Source of the DNA: Physocladia obscura
Taxonomy: Eukaryota > Chytridiomycota > Chytridiomycetes > Chytridiales > Chytriomycetaceae
Length of the DNA: 20,509 nucleotides
Direction: 5' to 3'
Assembly (NCBI GenBank): GCA_027596945.1
Contig: JADGJH010000349.1
Coordinates: forward strand, 1 to 20,509
Positions 1-13,051 of the stretch are shown in pieces; the first letter of the stretch is position 1; each line of letters begins with the position of its first letter. The position numbers and the translations under genes are program-made. The notes beneath the pieces were generated by a model that did no database searches, was not told the DNA's origin, and worked only from the letters and a program-made list of their open reading frames with translations.

Positions 1-1
1 G

Positions 2-2772
2 CTGAATCTTACTCTTTCATCTGAACAATCGCTTGTTGACCCCAAAAATATGCTAACTACTGTGCTTTCAACTCAAAAAGGACTTACTGAACTCTATACG
101 CCATTAAGTAATCTACCTGAACGCAATCAATCATTTTCATTATTAGGAAGTTCCCAAACTCAGAATAACAAAATCAATGAAGTTTCAGTTGGCGCCAGTG
201 TCGATATGTTCAAAACTTTCACAAATGTTGCAACATCGACAATGGCTGATTTTGTTCATGAAAAAAAATCTCTGGATCGTATTAATATTGCTATTCTGAC
301 AGAATCAAAGAATGCAAAAACTAATTTACGAAATGAGATCACAATTTCAACGCCTAATTTCAGTCAGTATTTGGCCAACAAACGCCAGAATATGTCGCAA
401 AGCGTATCTGATATTAAACTGAAAAAATTCGACGATTCTTCCTTAAATTATATTTTGAAACAAACGGCGGTGAATTCAAACAGTCTGCAACCATCACCAA
501 TTCGTTCTGAATCAAATAGCTTTGATCATAATACTACAAGTCAGGATTCTGGGATAATTTTGTCCACAACACTTAATGCTCTTCGACCTGAGCCCAGAGA
601 ATTTTCGATGAAATTTATAAAAAATTCGCCTACTGGAATACATACCTCGTTAAAGACCTTTTCTGACGACACGAACATTTTACGCTTTTCTTCTGGACGC
701 GTATCGTCCCCTGTAAAATTATTATCTGTCAGCAAATCACAAAATACAAATGAAAATCCAAAAAGTTCAGATTCTTCAAAACCACAGAAATTATTTCATC
801 AAATTGAAGAAAATAATTATACACGTACATCTATAGTTTCAGGGTCGAAAGTCGAAGGATCCTCACTTTCCGTGAAAGTTGCAGCTAGTTTTAGGGATTC
901 TTTAGATTTATCCTTACCTATTCAACCATTATCTCCTGCTCGTTCTTTTGACTCAACCAATTCGGATTTATTATCTGTAAATGGTTATGGTGAAAAAAAA
1001 GAGGGCACAAATGAAACTCCAGGAAGTGAAATATCTCCAAACAAATTGTCATTTTCAAGACAACAATCTTCAAAGTTAGTGGGGCGTTTGAGTGTTGGAT
1101 TATCAGATAGTCACTCCAATAATGCCTCGAAAATGATACGACATGTAAGTGGTAGCTCTATGTACAGTTGTTCTCCAAAATCTGGTGAACGCATTTTGGC
1201 ATCTATTCCCATTCGATCAACATCTGAATTATCAGCAGATAGTGGAAGCTCCAAAAAAAACCAATGGCTCTCAAGAAGAATCGACTACGCAAAATCTCCA
1301 ATTCAAACACCTTGCAAGTCTCCACTGAAAACAGTCCATGCAGAAAATGTTTACAACGATAATTATAGCCTCAGCTTTTCATCTGAGAAAAATCCTAAGA
1401 TTCACCAAGATTCTGTCATGTTGGAATTGGAAGATGGCAGTATGAATTTCAACGATCTGGAGCAACGACACAATAAGCATGCAAATTCAGTTGATCTCGA
1501 TGCGTTTTTAGCAGGAAATGGGCTTTATTTGACTGCTAATGCCACACCAGAAATTCAAAATTCAGAAATTCAAAATGAATCCAATCATCAGACTATTTCA
1601 AATTTATTTGCAAATTTGAGTCACCGAGATGAAGGACTGTTAGAGACATTTTCTTTTAATCAACAGATTGATCACGGCAAACCATTTTCAGTTACACAAA
1701 ATCTCTCAAAATATAATTTTTTTAATCAGCAAACTCCTTCCAAAATTGAGCAAAGAGATGAGGACTCTGCAAATTACACAGGAAAATCAGTGTTCCAAGG
1801 AAAACAATGCTCCATCTCTGAATTAAATGAGCCAAGTGGTATTCCTGCCACTCCAGGAAGTCCGCAAAGCTTCAGTTGGACTGAAACTTCTATGCTGCAA
1901 CATAACTCAGCATTAAATAATGAAGAATATGAATTTGATAAAAGCGACGAGAAACAGCTTTTTATGCAGCTTTCTGAAAAACACAGTTGGTGATTTTTTT
2001 TCTACATAATTTTCAATGAAAATTTTTTTTCAATAGATGCTGAGAAAAAAATTGTCCAACAACATTCATCAATACTGTCTTTTTTCAAAAATATGCATTC
2101 TACATCAAACCTAGTTGGCAACACATCCATAATGGTTCGACCACGACTGAGAGCTGCGTTAGAACTTGTTTTGCGGCATCTTATATTTTCAACCCAAAAT
2201 CAACGAGCAAGTTTAAATCATTCCAATCTGATAAACTATTATGATTTATACTCTAATGGGCTTGTCTATGGAAGTTTGCAAAATTTGGCTGCGTTTCCGG
2301 TCGCTCATATACCTGGATCTTCAAAGTCTGAATTAATAAACGACGATGATGAGGCTCCAATTGGCGAAGGGTTACATCCATTGCTAAAAGGTGTATTCCA
2401 ATTAGATATGTCACTAATGGTTGAGCTTTGTGGATCCATGGTTATGGGAAAGGCTGCTTCGCAATCTGTTTCGGCTCTCGAACGCAACGGATTGAAGAAA
2501 TGGTGTGTCATTTGTTATTTTCGTCAATTAAATATTAACAATCATATTCTAGGCTCGCTGGGTTGAACGAATTACATAGATATTTGCTTCCAACTTCTCG
2601 GGCAATATTCCATGTTGAGACCCAGCTTTCTTCAAAGCTGAGTTTGGCGCAAGCAATGGTTGTTGTCAAAGACCAAATATCTATTAGAAAGATGACAAAA
2701 GGGATGAGTGCAGATATTGGAGATGCTGTGACATTTATGGATTGGGTTGCGGGAAGTTGTCATCCGAATTAA
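2..2772 (+). CDS. Large Ser/Thr-rich protein, 5'-truncated, function unknown
   Basis: The reading frame is open at the left edge, so the start codon lies outside the window. Exons are 2-1985 (or very near), 2037-2502 and 2553-2772, giving 889 visible residues. The second intron (GTGTGT to CTAG, 50 nt) is clear. The first fits the frame only with a weak GTTGGT donor at 1986. The first 660 residues or so look disordered: rich in Ser, Asn, Thr and Lys, with no hydrophobic domain. They carry seven S/T-P-x-K/R motifs (SPIR, SPVK, SPAR, SPNK, TPCK, SPLK, TPSK), the full cyclin-dependent kinase consensus. The last 230 residues, starting near the RPRLRAALELVLRHL helix, are more hydrophobic and probably form a folded helical domain. 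I do not recognise the family. Phosphoregulation by CDK or MAPK is inference. The frame is confident, the function is not. Confidence 0.8.
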
Positions 2773-3060
2773 TTTGTTAGAAAGACTAGCATTTTTTCTT
2801 TTCAATCGTTCAGTACTACTATTATCAATCTGCCATGAGCTAGTTACAATTTTCAAAGATTGTTGCTGCCGTTCGACGCATTGAAAGTGAAGATGCGGAT
2901 GCAAAATGTGTATAAAAATTGGTGGCTCGTCTTTAAAATTTCTCTCACTGATTTGGCGTAAATATTTAAGATAATAAATATATCCATCTTTAACTATATT
3001 GACATACTGCAATGAGTACATCTGATGAATGAATACTTCGAAGTACTTGTGAATCACCAT
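2773..3060 (-). CDS. Candidate minus-strand gene in an oversized convergent gap
   Basis: An ATG at 3060 opens a minus-strand frame without a stop for 142 codons, down to 2632, so its far end overlaps the last exon of the plus-strand gene. Only the part outside that exon is listed. The peptide is protein-like (KYFEVFIHQMYSLQYVNIV, then YYLKYL and HPHLHF). The order of these pieces faintly recalls Mediator subunit Med31, but the diagnostic Trp and Pro residues of that family are missing and I do not make that call. Two context points favour a real gene. The gap between the flanking stop codons is 575 bp, against 41-75 bp for the other convergent pairs here. A CCAAT-type box lies upstream at about 3206-3216. 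Splicing may alter the 3' part. An accidental antisense frame remains possible. Confidence 0.35.
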
Positions 3061-3347
3061 ATTATCTGTTAAGCGAATACATAGAGCAACGTCTTATTCA
3101 CCCCAATAACAACGATGTGTGGTGAGATGACGCTCAACAGTGAAGCGGAAGAAAATGATAGAAGTGGAATATGAATATGGAGGCGATTATGAGATTCACG
3201 CAATCTGATTGGTCAAATCAGATGAACGCCTGTTCATCGCACCCAAACTCAGAACCGCCTATTTTTATTAGACGCCGCAGTGAAAAAGAAATCAGTAGTG
3301 GGCGCACATCGAGAAAAAAAAATCAAAACCCTATTTAGAATTCACTT
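3061..3347. promoter_or_regulatory. Intergenic gap with a CCAAT box
   Basis: This gap lies beyond the 3' end of the ARF-fusion gene and upstream of the candidate minus-strand ORF. Plus-strand GATTGG near 3208 reads as CCAATC on the minus strand, the binding core for the heterotrimeric CCAAT factor. It lies about 150 bp upstream of the ATG at 3060, a usual spacing for a fungal promoter. A palindromic 12-mer (TACTTCGAAGTA) is just inside the ORF near 3040. I see no other gene here. Confidence 0.3.
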
Positions 3348-5384
<2,037 letters not shown>

Positions 5385-5584
5385 TGTTTTGCTATTGGTT
5401 TTTTCAATATCTCCTTTTTTTGTTTGCACTGAATCGTGGAAGAAGTGACTTTTGCGTGGAACTGGCACAAGACAGTATTGCAGAATTGATCCATTCTCTT
5501 ACTTTTTATGATCGTGAAGCAGAATTTGTTTGTCTATTGTAATTCTTTGCTTGTTTTTGTTTTTCTTTTTGAAGTTCAGTGTTG
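5385..5584. promoter_or_regulatory. Divergent promoter between the ARF-fusion gene and FUN30
   Basis: These 200 bp separate the two divergent start codons and must hold both promoters and 5' leaders. The stretch is T-rich on the plus strand just before the FUN30 ATG (about 5535-5575), typical of a fungal leader. I see no clear TATA box. The start at 5585 was chosen because the upstream in-frame codons (GTG, TTG) are not standard eukaryotic starts. Confidence 0.5.
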
Positions 5585-6413
5585 ATGGATGACAGTGACA
5601 GCATGATTGTTGGAAGCAAAGACGAACCGATTGTACTTGTGCCGGAAACACCACCGGGAACGCATCGAACGAATGCAGGAGTGGTCGGCGAGGTAGAAAC
5701 AGAAGCTGGAAACGTCGCACCTAAGCTGAAGCTACGCAACCCGCTGCTTCACTTCGGCTCTGCTTCGCGTGCTGCAAATCTCGGAATCAATCCGGCCGCT
5801 CTGGTTCCTCCCATTCCTGTTGTGCGTTCGCTATCGGCAGTGTTGGCCGACAAGGCAGCATCCAATGCCAGTGCCGGAAACCAGCCAACCAGCGACGATG
5901 ATGCGCATGTTTGGACTCCGCGATTTGCTTTGCCTTTGTCCCATTCCTTTGGGAATAGCAAAAACACTTCTGGCAGCAGTCGCAGCAACAGCAGCAGTAA
6001 CAACAAAAACAATAGCAGCAGCAGTAGCAGCAGTAGGAGCATGGGCGATCTGGCCCTTGCGCAGCTCTCGGCGCTTTTTCCTGACCATGGACTGGATCTT
6101 CTCCGCCACTCCCTCGATGCGTGCGCCGGCGATATGGACGCCGCATCTGCTCTAATATTTGAACAGATAGCCGACTCTCTCTCTCCCGCCGAAGTTGACG
6201 AATCTCCACTACCAACTCCAGCAAAAAGAAAATCTAAACTTGTCCGAAAATCGGACATCATTGCATCTGCTCCTTCAAGTCCCGTTTCTGCTCCAAATCT
6301 GGTGCATACATCGAAATCTTTATTGAAGCAAATATCTATGGCTACAAAGCAAAAGCGAAAGCACGAAGCTTTTTCACAGGCAAATTATGGATCTGACGGC
6401 AATGACCATAATA

Positions 6414-6444
<31 letters not shown>

Positions 6445-9400
6445 CGACGATGTTGATGATGATAACTCAAAGCGAAGTAGCTTTAAAGATGCGGATGAAG
6501 AGATTCTTGAGGGTCGGATGTTTGAGTTCTTTGGAAATGCCGACAGGCGAGAACTTATTGATACGCTTGTATGCACTGAGGAACAAGCTGATACTATTAT
6601 TGGTTTGTTTCTTTTATTTCTTATTATATTTCCTTGTTTCTAACTGTTGTATTTGTTTTCTATTACAGAATTACGACCATTTGACTCAATAGATATCCTA
6701 TACTCAAAATTTGAGTTTCACAAACGCGGAAAAAAAAGAATTTCAAAACTCCTTGAAAAGTACCACACTCTTATGGAAGGATATATGCAAGTCGACCAGC
6801 TGATTTCAAAATGCGAAAAAAAGGGTAGCGAACTCATGAACGCGATGAAAGGCTGGATTGAAAACAAGGATCTTAGCACCTGTAATAACAGCAAAACGGC
6901 ATCTGCAGACATATCGAGAGCAAAAAATACTGAAACCGTTAACGGTGTTGATGATCCAGAATCTAGCGATGCAGGCTTGCATATTATCACTTTACCTGAA
7001 AACTGTTTACAAAAACAACCAAGCATTTTGAATGAAAAGATGACTCTAAAGTCATATCAACTAGTTGGTGTTAGTTGGTTAAACCTTCTATATAGCAAAA
7101 AACTTGGCGGAATTCTCGCGGATGAGGTCTCTTTCTTTCTATATTCAATCTTCCAAAAACTGACAACAAAATAAAAAATAAAACAGATGGGTCTTGGAAA
7201 AACTGCTCAAGTAATTGCATTTATCAGTCACATTAAAGAGCAGAAAGAAATTGGCGCACCTCACCTTATTGTCGTACCATCATCCACCCTTGAAAACTGG
7301 CTCCGTGAATTTGAAAACTGGTCTCCAAAGCTGAAAGTTATCTCATACTATGGCTCGCAAGCAGATCGAGAATATATCCGGCAGGATCTGATTGAAGGTG
7401 ACCTGGCTGAGATTGATGCTGTTGTCACAACATATAATCTTGCATCCAGTTCAAACGAGGACAGAAAGTTCTTGAAGCGACTAAGACCGCGTAGTTTGAT
7501 TTTGGATGAAGGACATATGATCAAGAATATGCAGAGCTCACGGTATCAGGCGTTGAACCAAATTGCTACTCCGTTCAGATTGCTCTTGACAGGTATGAAT
7601 GAGTTTTTTCACCCACTTTTTTTCCCTCACCCTCACAATTTATCTTGTTTTTAATGACATACTTGCATAGGGACACCTCTTCAGAATAACTTGATGGAGC
7701 TCTTATCTCTCCTCACATTCATCGTACCGCGAATTTTTGCTAATGATGAAGAAGCGTTACGTCAAATATTTGCACTCAAAAGCGCCGTTTCTTCTGAAGA
7801 AGCGATGTTGAACAAACAAAGAATCCAACGAGCAAAGCAAATGATGACACCGTTTGTTTTACGGCGCAAAAAAGTAAATGTACTGACGGAGTTGCCCGCA
7901 AAGATTCGGGAAGATTTCAAGTGTGAAATGAGTGCAACTCAAAAAGATCTGTATGAGGTGTGTCATTTTTATATATTTAAATTTTGATTTTTAATATCAC
8001 TTTAAATATATTGTCAATTCCCAGTCAATCATTGCCGAATGCAAGGAGACAATGATGGCTCGACAAAATGAGCAAGACATCAAAAATACGGCAATCGCAT
8101 CAAGGAAAGCGGCTATTGCTGCTATTGATGATTCTTCTGACCTTCCTGCGGCCAAACGGAGTAAAAAATTAGCACTGAAAAAGAAGAAAGCTGCTGATGA
8201 GTCTATTGCAGCAATTTCTACCACTGTTGCTCCAGAAAAAACAACTGGCGACAACTTGAACTTGTTGATGCGATTGCGAAAAGCTGCAAACCATCCATTG
8301 CTCTTTCGAAGGCTATATACTGATGCAAAGATAAAAGTAATGGCACGAGATATTATGAAGGTAATGAAGATTTGTTTTGCTATTTAATTATCTGTTTACT
8401 TACCAACTGATTTGCTCATTTTTATTTTTATTTTTGTTTCTTGTGGTTTTCTAGGAGGAACAATATATGGACGCGAATATGAGTTATATTTTTGAAGACA
8501 TGACGTATATGTCAGATTTCCAACTTCATAAACTCTGCACAAATTTTAAATCAATTAAAAAGCATGCTCTTATGGATGATGAGTGGATGGACTCAGGAAA
8601 AGTGGAAGTTTTAAAACGAATTTTACCAGAAATGATAGTAAAGGTATATATAAAGCAAACACCAGTGTACTCTGTGACTGAAAAACAAAATAGGGTGATC
8701 GGATTTTGATTTTTTCTCAATTTGTTATCATGCTGGATGGTTTGTAGTTAAGATATACTACTGTATGCTGGCATACATGTATTTTTTGAATCTATTAGTA
8801 ATTTATTTTTCTTTGTTGTAATAGTTTTAGAATCAGTAATGAACACTCTTGGAATTAAGTTCTTAAGATTAGATGGTTCGACTAATGTAATTGACAGGTG
8901 TTTATTTAGAAGTATTTTTTGTTAATGTGTTCTGAACAGAAATCAACAGGCAGTCGTTGATTGATCAGTACAACGAAGATCCGAAAATCAGCGTATTTCT
9001 GTTGTCAACGAAAGCTGGTGGCCTTGGATTGAATTTAACTAGTGCGAATGTTGTTATTCTTCACGATATGGTTTGTTGATTGTTCATGTTTATTTTTAAA
9101 TTATCAAATGAATAAAAAAATAAAAGGATTTCAATCCACATAATGATGCTCAAGCTGAAGACCGTGCTCATCGTGTCGGCCAAACGCGTGTCGTTAAGAT
9201 TATGAAACTTGTTATGGCGAAAACAGTAGAGGAGCATATCTTGAAGTTGGCGACCACAAAGCTGCAGCTCGATAAGAGCTTGCAACAACAACAACCGACA
9301 GAGGCTACTTTTGACGAAGAAACCGGAGATGGAAAAGAGAAAGAAAAAAGCGGTGCGAAGAAAAAAAAGCATGCAAGTGGAAGAGAGTTGGATGGGGCAA

Positions 9401-9495
9401 ATGATGACGATTTTGCTGCCCCATCGGCTTCAGATGACAAGAATTTGATGGAGCTATTGCGAAACGAATGGAGAGAATTGCAGGAGGCTATCTGA
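5585..9495 (+). CDS. FUN30: CUE-domain SNF2 chromatin remodeller, Fun30/SMARCAD1 type
   Basis: Ten exons: 5585-6602, 6669-7126, 7187-7592, 7671-7957, 8025-8360, 8455-8643, 8694-8739, 8825-8897, 8950-9070 and 9127-9495. They encode 1100 residues, close to yeast Fun30. A CUE ubiquitin-binding fold lies at about 155-195 ([17 protein letters not shown]). It is followed by a nuclear-type basic patch and an Asp run (277-293). The ATPase core starts near residue 465: Walker A DEMGLGKT (491-498, split by intron 2), DEGH box (599-602), LLTGTPLQNN, then the second RecA lobe with ILIFSQF (exon 7), [19 protein letters not shown] and [11 protein letters not shown]. The family uses ATP to slide or exchange nucleosomes in heterochromatin silencing and DNA-end resection. 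The 46-nt exon 7 is needed to supply the FSQF motif. The exon 8 to 9 junction uses the second of two nearby AGs (8949), because the first gives a stop. All catalytic motifs are intact. Confidence 0.95.
6416..6467 (+). repeat. GAT trinucleotide repeat encoding a poly-Asp run
   Basis: An imperfect GAT/GAC triplet repeat within FUN30 exon 1 encodes an almost uninterrupted Asp run (about residues 278-293) between the CUE and ATPase domains. Interruptions are GAC, GAC and one GTT. Slippage would change linker acidity without altering frame. Confidence 0.85.
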
Positions 9496-9560
9496 TAATT
9501 GCACCAATCAAAAGGACGAAAAAAATATTCGTCCAAAAAAAAAGGAAGAAAAAAAAAGAA

Positions 9561-10620
9561 TTATAGATTTTGTAAAAGTGCAGCAGCAGCAAAATCTTCG
9601 GGCGCAAAATTGGACCACGAGCTCCTTTCATCCTTTAAATTGCACAAAGAATTCTCACTGGCTTGTTGCTGTTGCTTGGAAAAAAACTCTTCATGGTCAT
9701 GAAACTCCTGATCAGTCTCATTTTCGTCCTCAGATTCCATGTGAAACTCTGAAACATTTCTATTTGCGCCAATCAAGTTTTGATGTGGCTCTGCAGCAAC
9801 AGGAAAATCGTACCGTGAAGTACCTCTGCAAGCTGGAATATGCGTTTGTTGAAAGGAAAGAAAGGATGTCAAAACGCCAGATTTTGAGGGTCTCTGTGTT
9901 TGTGGTCTTTTTCTTTTTGATGAAAATATGATTGATTGCTGTTTCTGGGAATGTTTTTTTAGTCGCTTTGGGATTGTCAGCGGCGGATTGTCTGTTAACA
10001 TGATGGCATTGTTGTGATTATTGTTTACGCGCCAAAATACGCTTTGTGCAGATTTCCAAACACCATCAACAAAATATTCTAGATGGTGGTTTTGGTCGTG
10101 CATTATTTTGAGTGACTGTATAATTGCATTGAGATCACTTCTTGGCAGATGTTCAATTGTGGAGCAGTTGAAATTTGCTGTTGCATCACTGTTTGGTTCG
10201 TGAAAACGAGTCCAGTTTGGTGACGAAGACGGCGGCAACTGTCGAATAGATTCAGGTTGATTCGTGGTTTCAGATGACCGAGACGAGACCCAATTCCCAG
10301 CCAGACGATAAATTTCGTCTTCGGCATATGCGCTCCAGGATTCCTCAGTAAATCCAATTGGACACCATGATGAAAGCGATGATGAAGACGTGCTATTCTC
10401 ATCAGAGCTCAATTTATTTGCTGCAATGAGTTCGACACGCAAATTTGTGAGAAAAGTACATGTGGCAAGGTCTGTGTTTCCGTCGAGCCGATTGAGAGTG
10501 AATGCCCACAGAATTCGCAGTTCAGTACGTGTTCTAACAAGACATTTTAGAGTGCGACAGAGTCGTTCACGAGCTGGGAGGCGTGTAAAGTTTTCGAGAT
10601 CCTTGAAAAAAATTTAAAAA

Positions 10621-10681
<61 letters not shown>

Positions 10682-11202
10682 TAAAAAAATATTTTAAAAA
10701 TAAGAAACCGAAAGAACTGTAGCGCAGTCTAAAAATCTGTAAACTTGTGCTCTTGAAATCTGATTTCGTTATAAATGATTTGACATTTTTTGAAAAAATT
10801 AAAAAGCACCTTCCAGACAGATTTGAAATACGTTTCTAGGCTTCCAGTGGTTTCTTTGTATAACTTTTGCATAACAATGCTTTGAATTGCGCGAATAGTT
10901 TTCCCAAATCTAATAGTTTGAATTTGGAGATAAATATAAAATATAAATCACGAAGGCACTTTACTTCTGTTGTCGGCAATCTAAATCATCTCCTGATGGC
11001 CGATTCTGTTTATAAAATGATGAATATGTTTGAAACTTCAGTGATATCTACTTTGTACCGCAGCCTACAATTTCAAACAAATTGGGAGGCATTTTTTAAT
11101 CAAACTTTTTGGTTTTTTTAAACTCACTTTGAGATCGATTTCACACTCCATTGTCGCGAGATTATTACGCACGACAGCAATTGTCTCTTTATTCGTGGAC
11201 AT
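9561..11202 (-). CDS. Unrecognised four-exon gene, probable nuclear protein
   Basis: Exons are 11202-11128, 11047-10965, 10909-10810 and 10601-9561, encoding 432 residues. Donors are GTGAGT, GTAAAG and GTGCTT; introns are 80, 55 and 208 nt. I built the chain from an ATG (MSTNKETIAVVRNN) and frame continuity. Exon 2 could instead start at 11035, after a second AG. The N-terminal 150 residues look folded and helical (KTIRAIQSIVMQKLYKE, then LETYFKSVWKDLENF, LCRTLKCLVRTRTELRIL). Central residues are Ser-rich. A bipartite basic signal (PKRLKK ... SSKRKRP) suggests a nuclear site. The C-terminus has an acidic stretch (ESEDENETDQEFHDHEE) followed by a QQQQ tract. I do not recognise the family. The stop lies only 65 bp from the FUN30 stop, tail to tail. 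Exon 4 is secure; exons 1-3 are a good but hand-made model. Confidence 0.65.
10622..10680. repeat. AAT microsatellite inside intron 3 of the minus-strand gene
   Basis: About 19 uninterrupted AAT/ATT triplets lie between the donor at 10809 and the acceptor at 10602 of the gene above. They explain why this intron is 208 nt while most introns in the window are 47-97 nt. Confidence 0.9.
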
Positions 11203-12250
11203 TGTTGACTGCTACGTAGTATTTTTTTGTCTGTTTTGACTTTCGATGTAACAGGAAGTGACAATTCCAAAAATGTCGTAGCCAAATAACCCAAAGACGA
11301 ATATAAAAAAAATTTTCAGGCACTTGCCAGGCAAATACATGAAATTCAAAAATGAATTTACATTTCATTTCCAGACAAAATTTAAAGACAAGTATACCAA
11401 TGACAGCTACAGCACCCATCCTTGGGACAGTGGAAGCAAAAATAGCTGGAAGACGAATAAATTTTCTTCAGGAGCATGCCACGCATATACAGGAAATTCA
11501 TTTTTGATTTTTTTTTTCAACTAAATGTGATGAACCAACAAAAATGAACCAAAAGTCTATAACTGCATGGCAAGCTCTGTACAAATCTATTGCATTGATG
11601 AATGCCTCACTGATGTGAATTTGCACCATAAAACAAGCCAAACTGCCACTCTAGCATTGGCTATCTGTAAAAAACACTCAATAATTCATGTCATGTTTAT
11701 AAACCACTTAGGTTCATTATAATTATACTGAGTAATTTTAGATTTGTCAGGCCAATTATTTTTGTAAATATGGTTAGCTGTGCTGTTAAATTGTATGAAA
11801 AAGGGTTATCATGCCAATCAATTGCTGATACATTTATGGCTAACTGAATTTGCAGTGTCAGTTTCATCTGGTCTGTTTTCTCATGAAGTTGCGAGATCAT
11901 CAATCAAGGTTTAGTCATCAGCCCAAAGTTGGTCCATCAGCTTAAAGCTGGCCCATCAGCCAAAAGCTTGCATCAGCCAAAGCCAGTAAGCAGTGGAGGG
12001 TTGTCACTAATCTGACCTTGCAAACTTTGCATCAAAGAATTGAGACTCACCATCACTCAAATCAATGGAAAAATAGTTTCAGCATGACCTTGGGAGATGT
12101 TTGAATCCTGGTTAAGTGACATTTGACAAATTAAAATCCATTCAGCTCACACTCCCCCCTTAGTTGTTCCTGGAATCTAAAGTGATAATTTCATCACTAA
12201 TGGTCATTCAGCATGCAGTCTTGCATCAACACGCAAAATCTACTGTTTGT
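11203..12250. other. Gene-poor stretch: promoter of the minus-strand gene, no confident gene
   Basis: The left end must hold the promoter of the four-exon minus gene. A 51-codon plus-strand ORF (11352-11507, starting MNLHFISRQNLKTS) contains a protein-like piece (GTVEAKIAGRRINFLQEHA). It could be a first exon, but I could not link it to a convincing second exon. The rest, AT-rich with stops in all frames, shows only the short CATCAG repeats listed separately. Confidence 0.5.
11916..11985. repeat. Short imperfect tandem repeat, four CATCAG-headed units
   Basis: CATCAG starts at 11916, 11935, 11954 and 11971. Each is followed by a variant of CCAAAGCTGGTC, giving unit lengths of 19, 19 and 17 bp and a partial fourth unit. 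The second unit contains a near-palindrome (CAGCTTAAAGCTG). The array lies in non-coding sequence. Confidence 0.7.
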
Positions 12251-12298
12251 TTTCAGTCTCTATATGCATATTACTTTCAAAAAATGCAGGAGTCATAA

Positions 12299-13051
12299 CT
12301 GGCACAACTTTTTGGCAAATCTAAATCAACTATTGAACAGATCACACAATATGAAGCTGATAATGATGTGGAATTAGCAACAAGTGATATTTTATATAAA
12401 AAGCATGGATTTAATCACCACAAATGGCTTGTCAATTTGTATATACAAAAACTGCTAGTGTTCTTGACAAAGTGAAAACAAAATATAAAAGTAAGTTTTC
12501 CGGATCTACTATTTGCACTTTTACAGTATCTTTTATTCTTAGGAATGCTGGGCTATCATGGAAAGTCCTTGAACAGCATGTGGTACAAAGTTGTCATGTT
12601 GATATTTTTTGATTTTGCGTGATACTCCATTACTATTACAGAGTTTGGTAGATTTTCTAGCTATCCTTCAAAACTCTCAAATCTCCCAAAGTTTGTTCGC
12701 TATAGTCAATTTCTGCGGCCACATGGAGGCGAGTTCCTTCCTCAGTCAAAACCAATCTGAAAAGGTGAATTAATTCCAAAAAATTGGAAGCTCATGGCAA
12801 AGATGATAATTGTGAAGTGCGTCCAGTAAACTGTTGTTCCTACAATCCGTGTTGGCAATTTAACCAACAAAACATAATTTCAGAGCACGACCAGGCCTGC
12901 TAGCCAAACTTGAGCGTGACATATATTTCCCGCAGTCTTGAAGAGTGATGGTGGAGCCACGACTGAAGCCAAAGTTTATGTTCATTCACTTGAATATAAA
13001 TTAAACAGCCAAAGGTTACCAGCAAAGACTTTGGGGTTTACTATGTATTGG
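12299..13051 (+). pseudogene. Decayed transposase-like relic, possibly Tc1/mariner type
   Basis: Three segments in the same frame are separated by stops or unrelated sequence. Segment 12299-12475 reads LAQLFGKSKSTIEQITQYEA, the look of a helix-turn-helix DNA-binding start in Tc1-like transposases. Segment 12476-12622 has FPDLLFALLQ then LGMLGYHGKS, recalling the second helix-turn-helix of that superfamily. From 12938, KVYVHSLEYKLNSQRLPAKT runs into LGFTMYW, recalling the strand after the first catalytic Asp. The catalytic Asp residues themselves are not placed in this frame, and I found no terminal inverted repeats. Stops and missing blocks mean the element is dead. The family name rests on pattern memory and is uncertain; a chance open frame is the alternative. 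Confidence 0.35.

Noticed and set aside
2632..3060. Naming the minus-strand ORF MED31
   Set aside because: The order of a few short matches is suggestive, but the conserved YW and YP-x-C-L positions of Med31 are absent, so the name is not supported.
5385..5468. N-terminal extension of the ARF protein from the ATG at 5468
   Set aside because: ARF-family proteins have only about 15-25 residues before the ILMVGLD strand, which the ATG at 5384 provides; the extension would fill much of the divergent promoter.
5749..6261. Minus-strand 170-codon ORF with Leu-rich runs opposite FUN30 exon 1
   Set aside because: The Leu runs are the complement of the Ser/Asn-coding AGC/AAC repeats, and the plus frame holds the CUE domain and continues into the ATPase.
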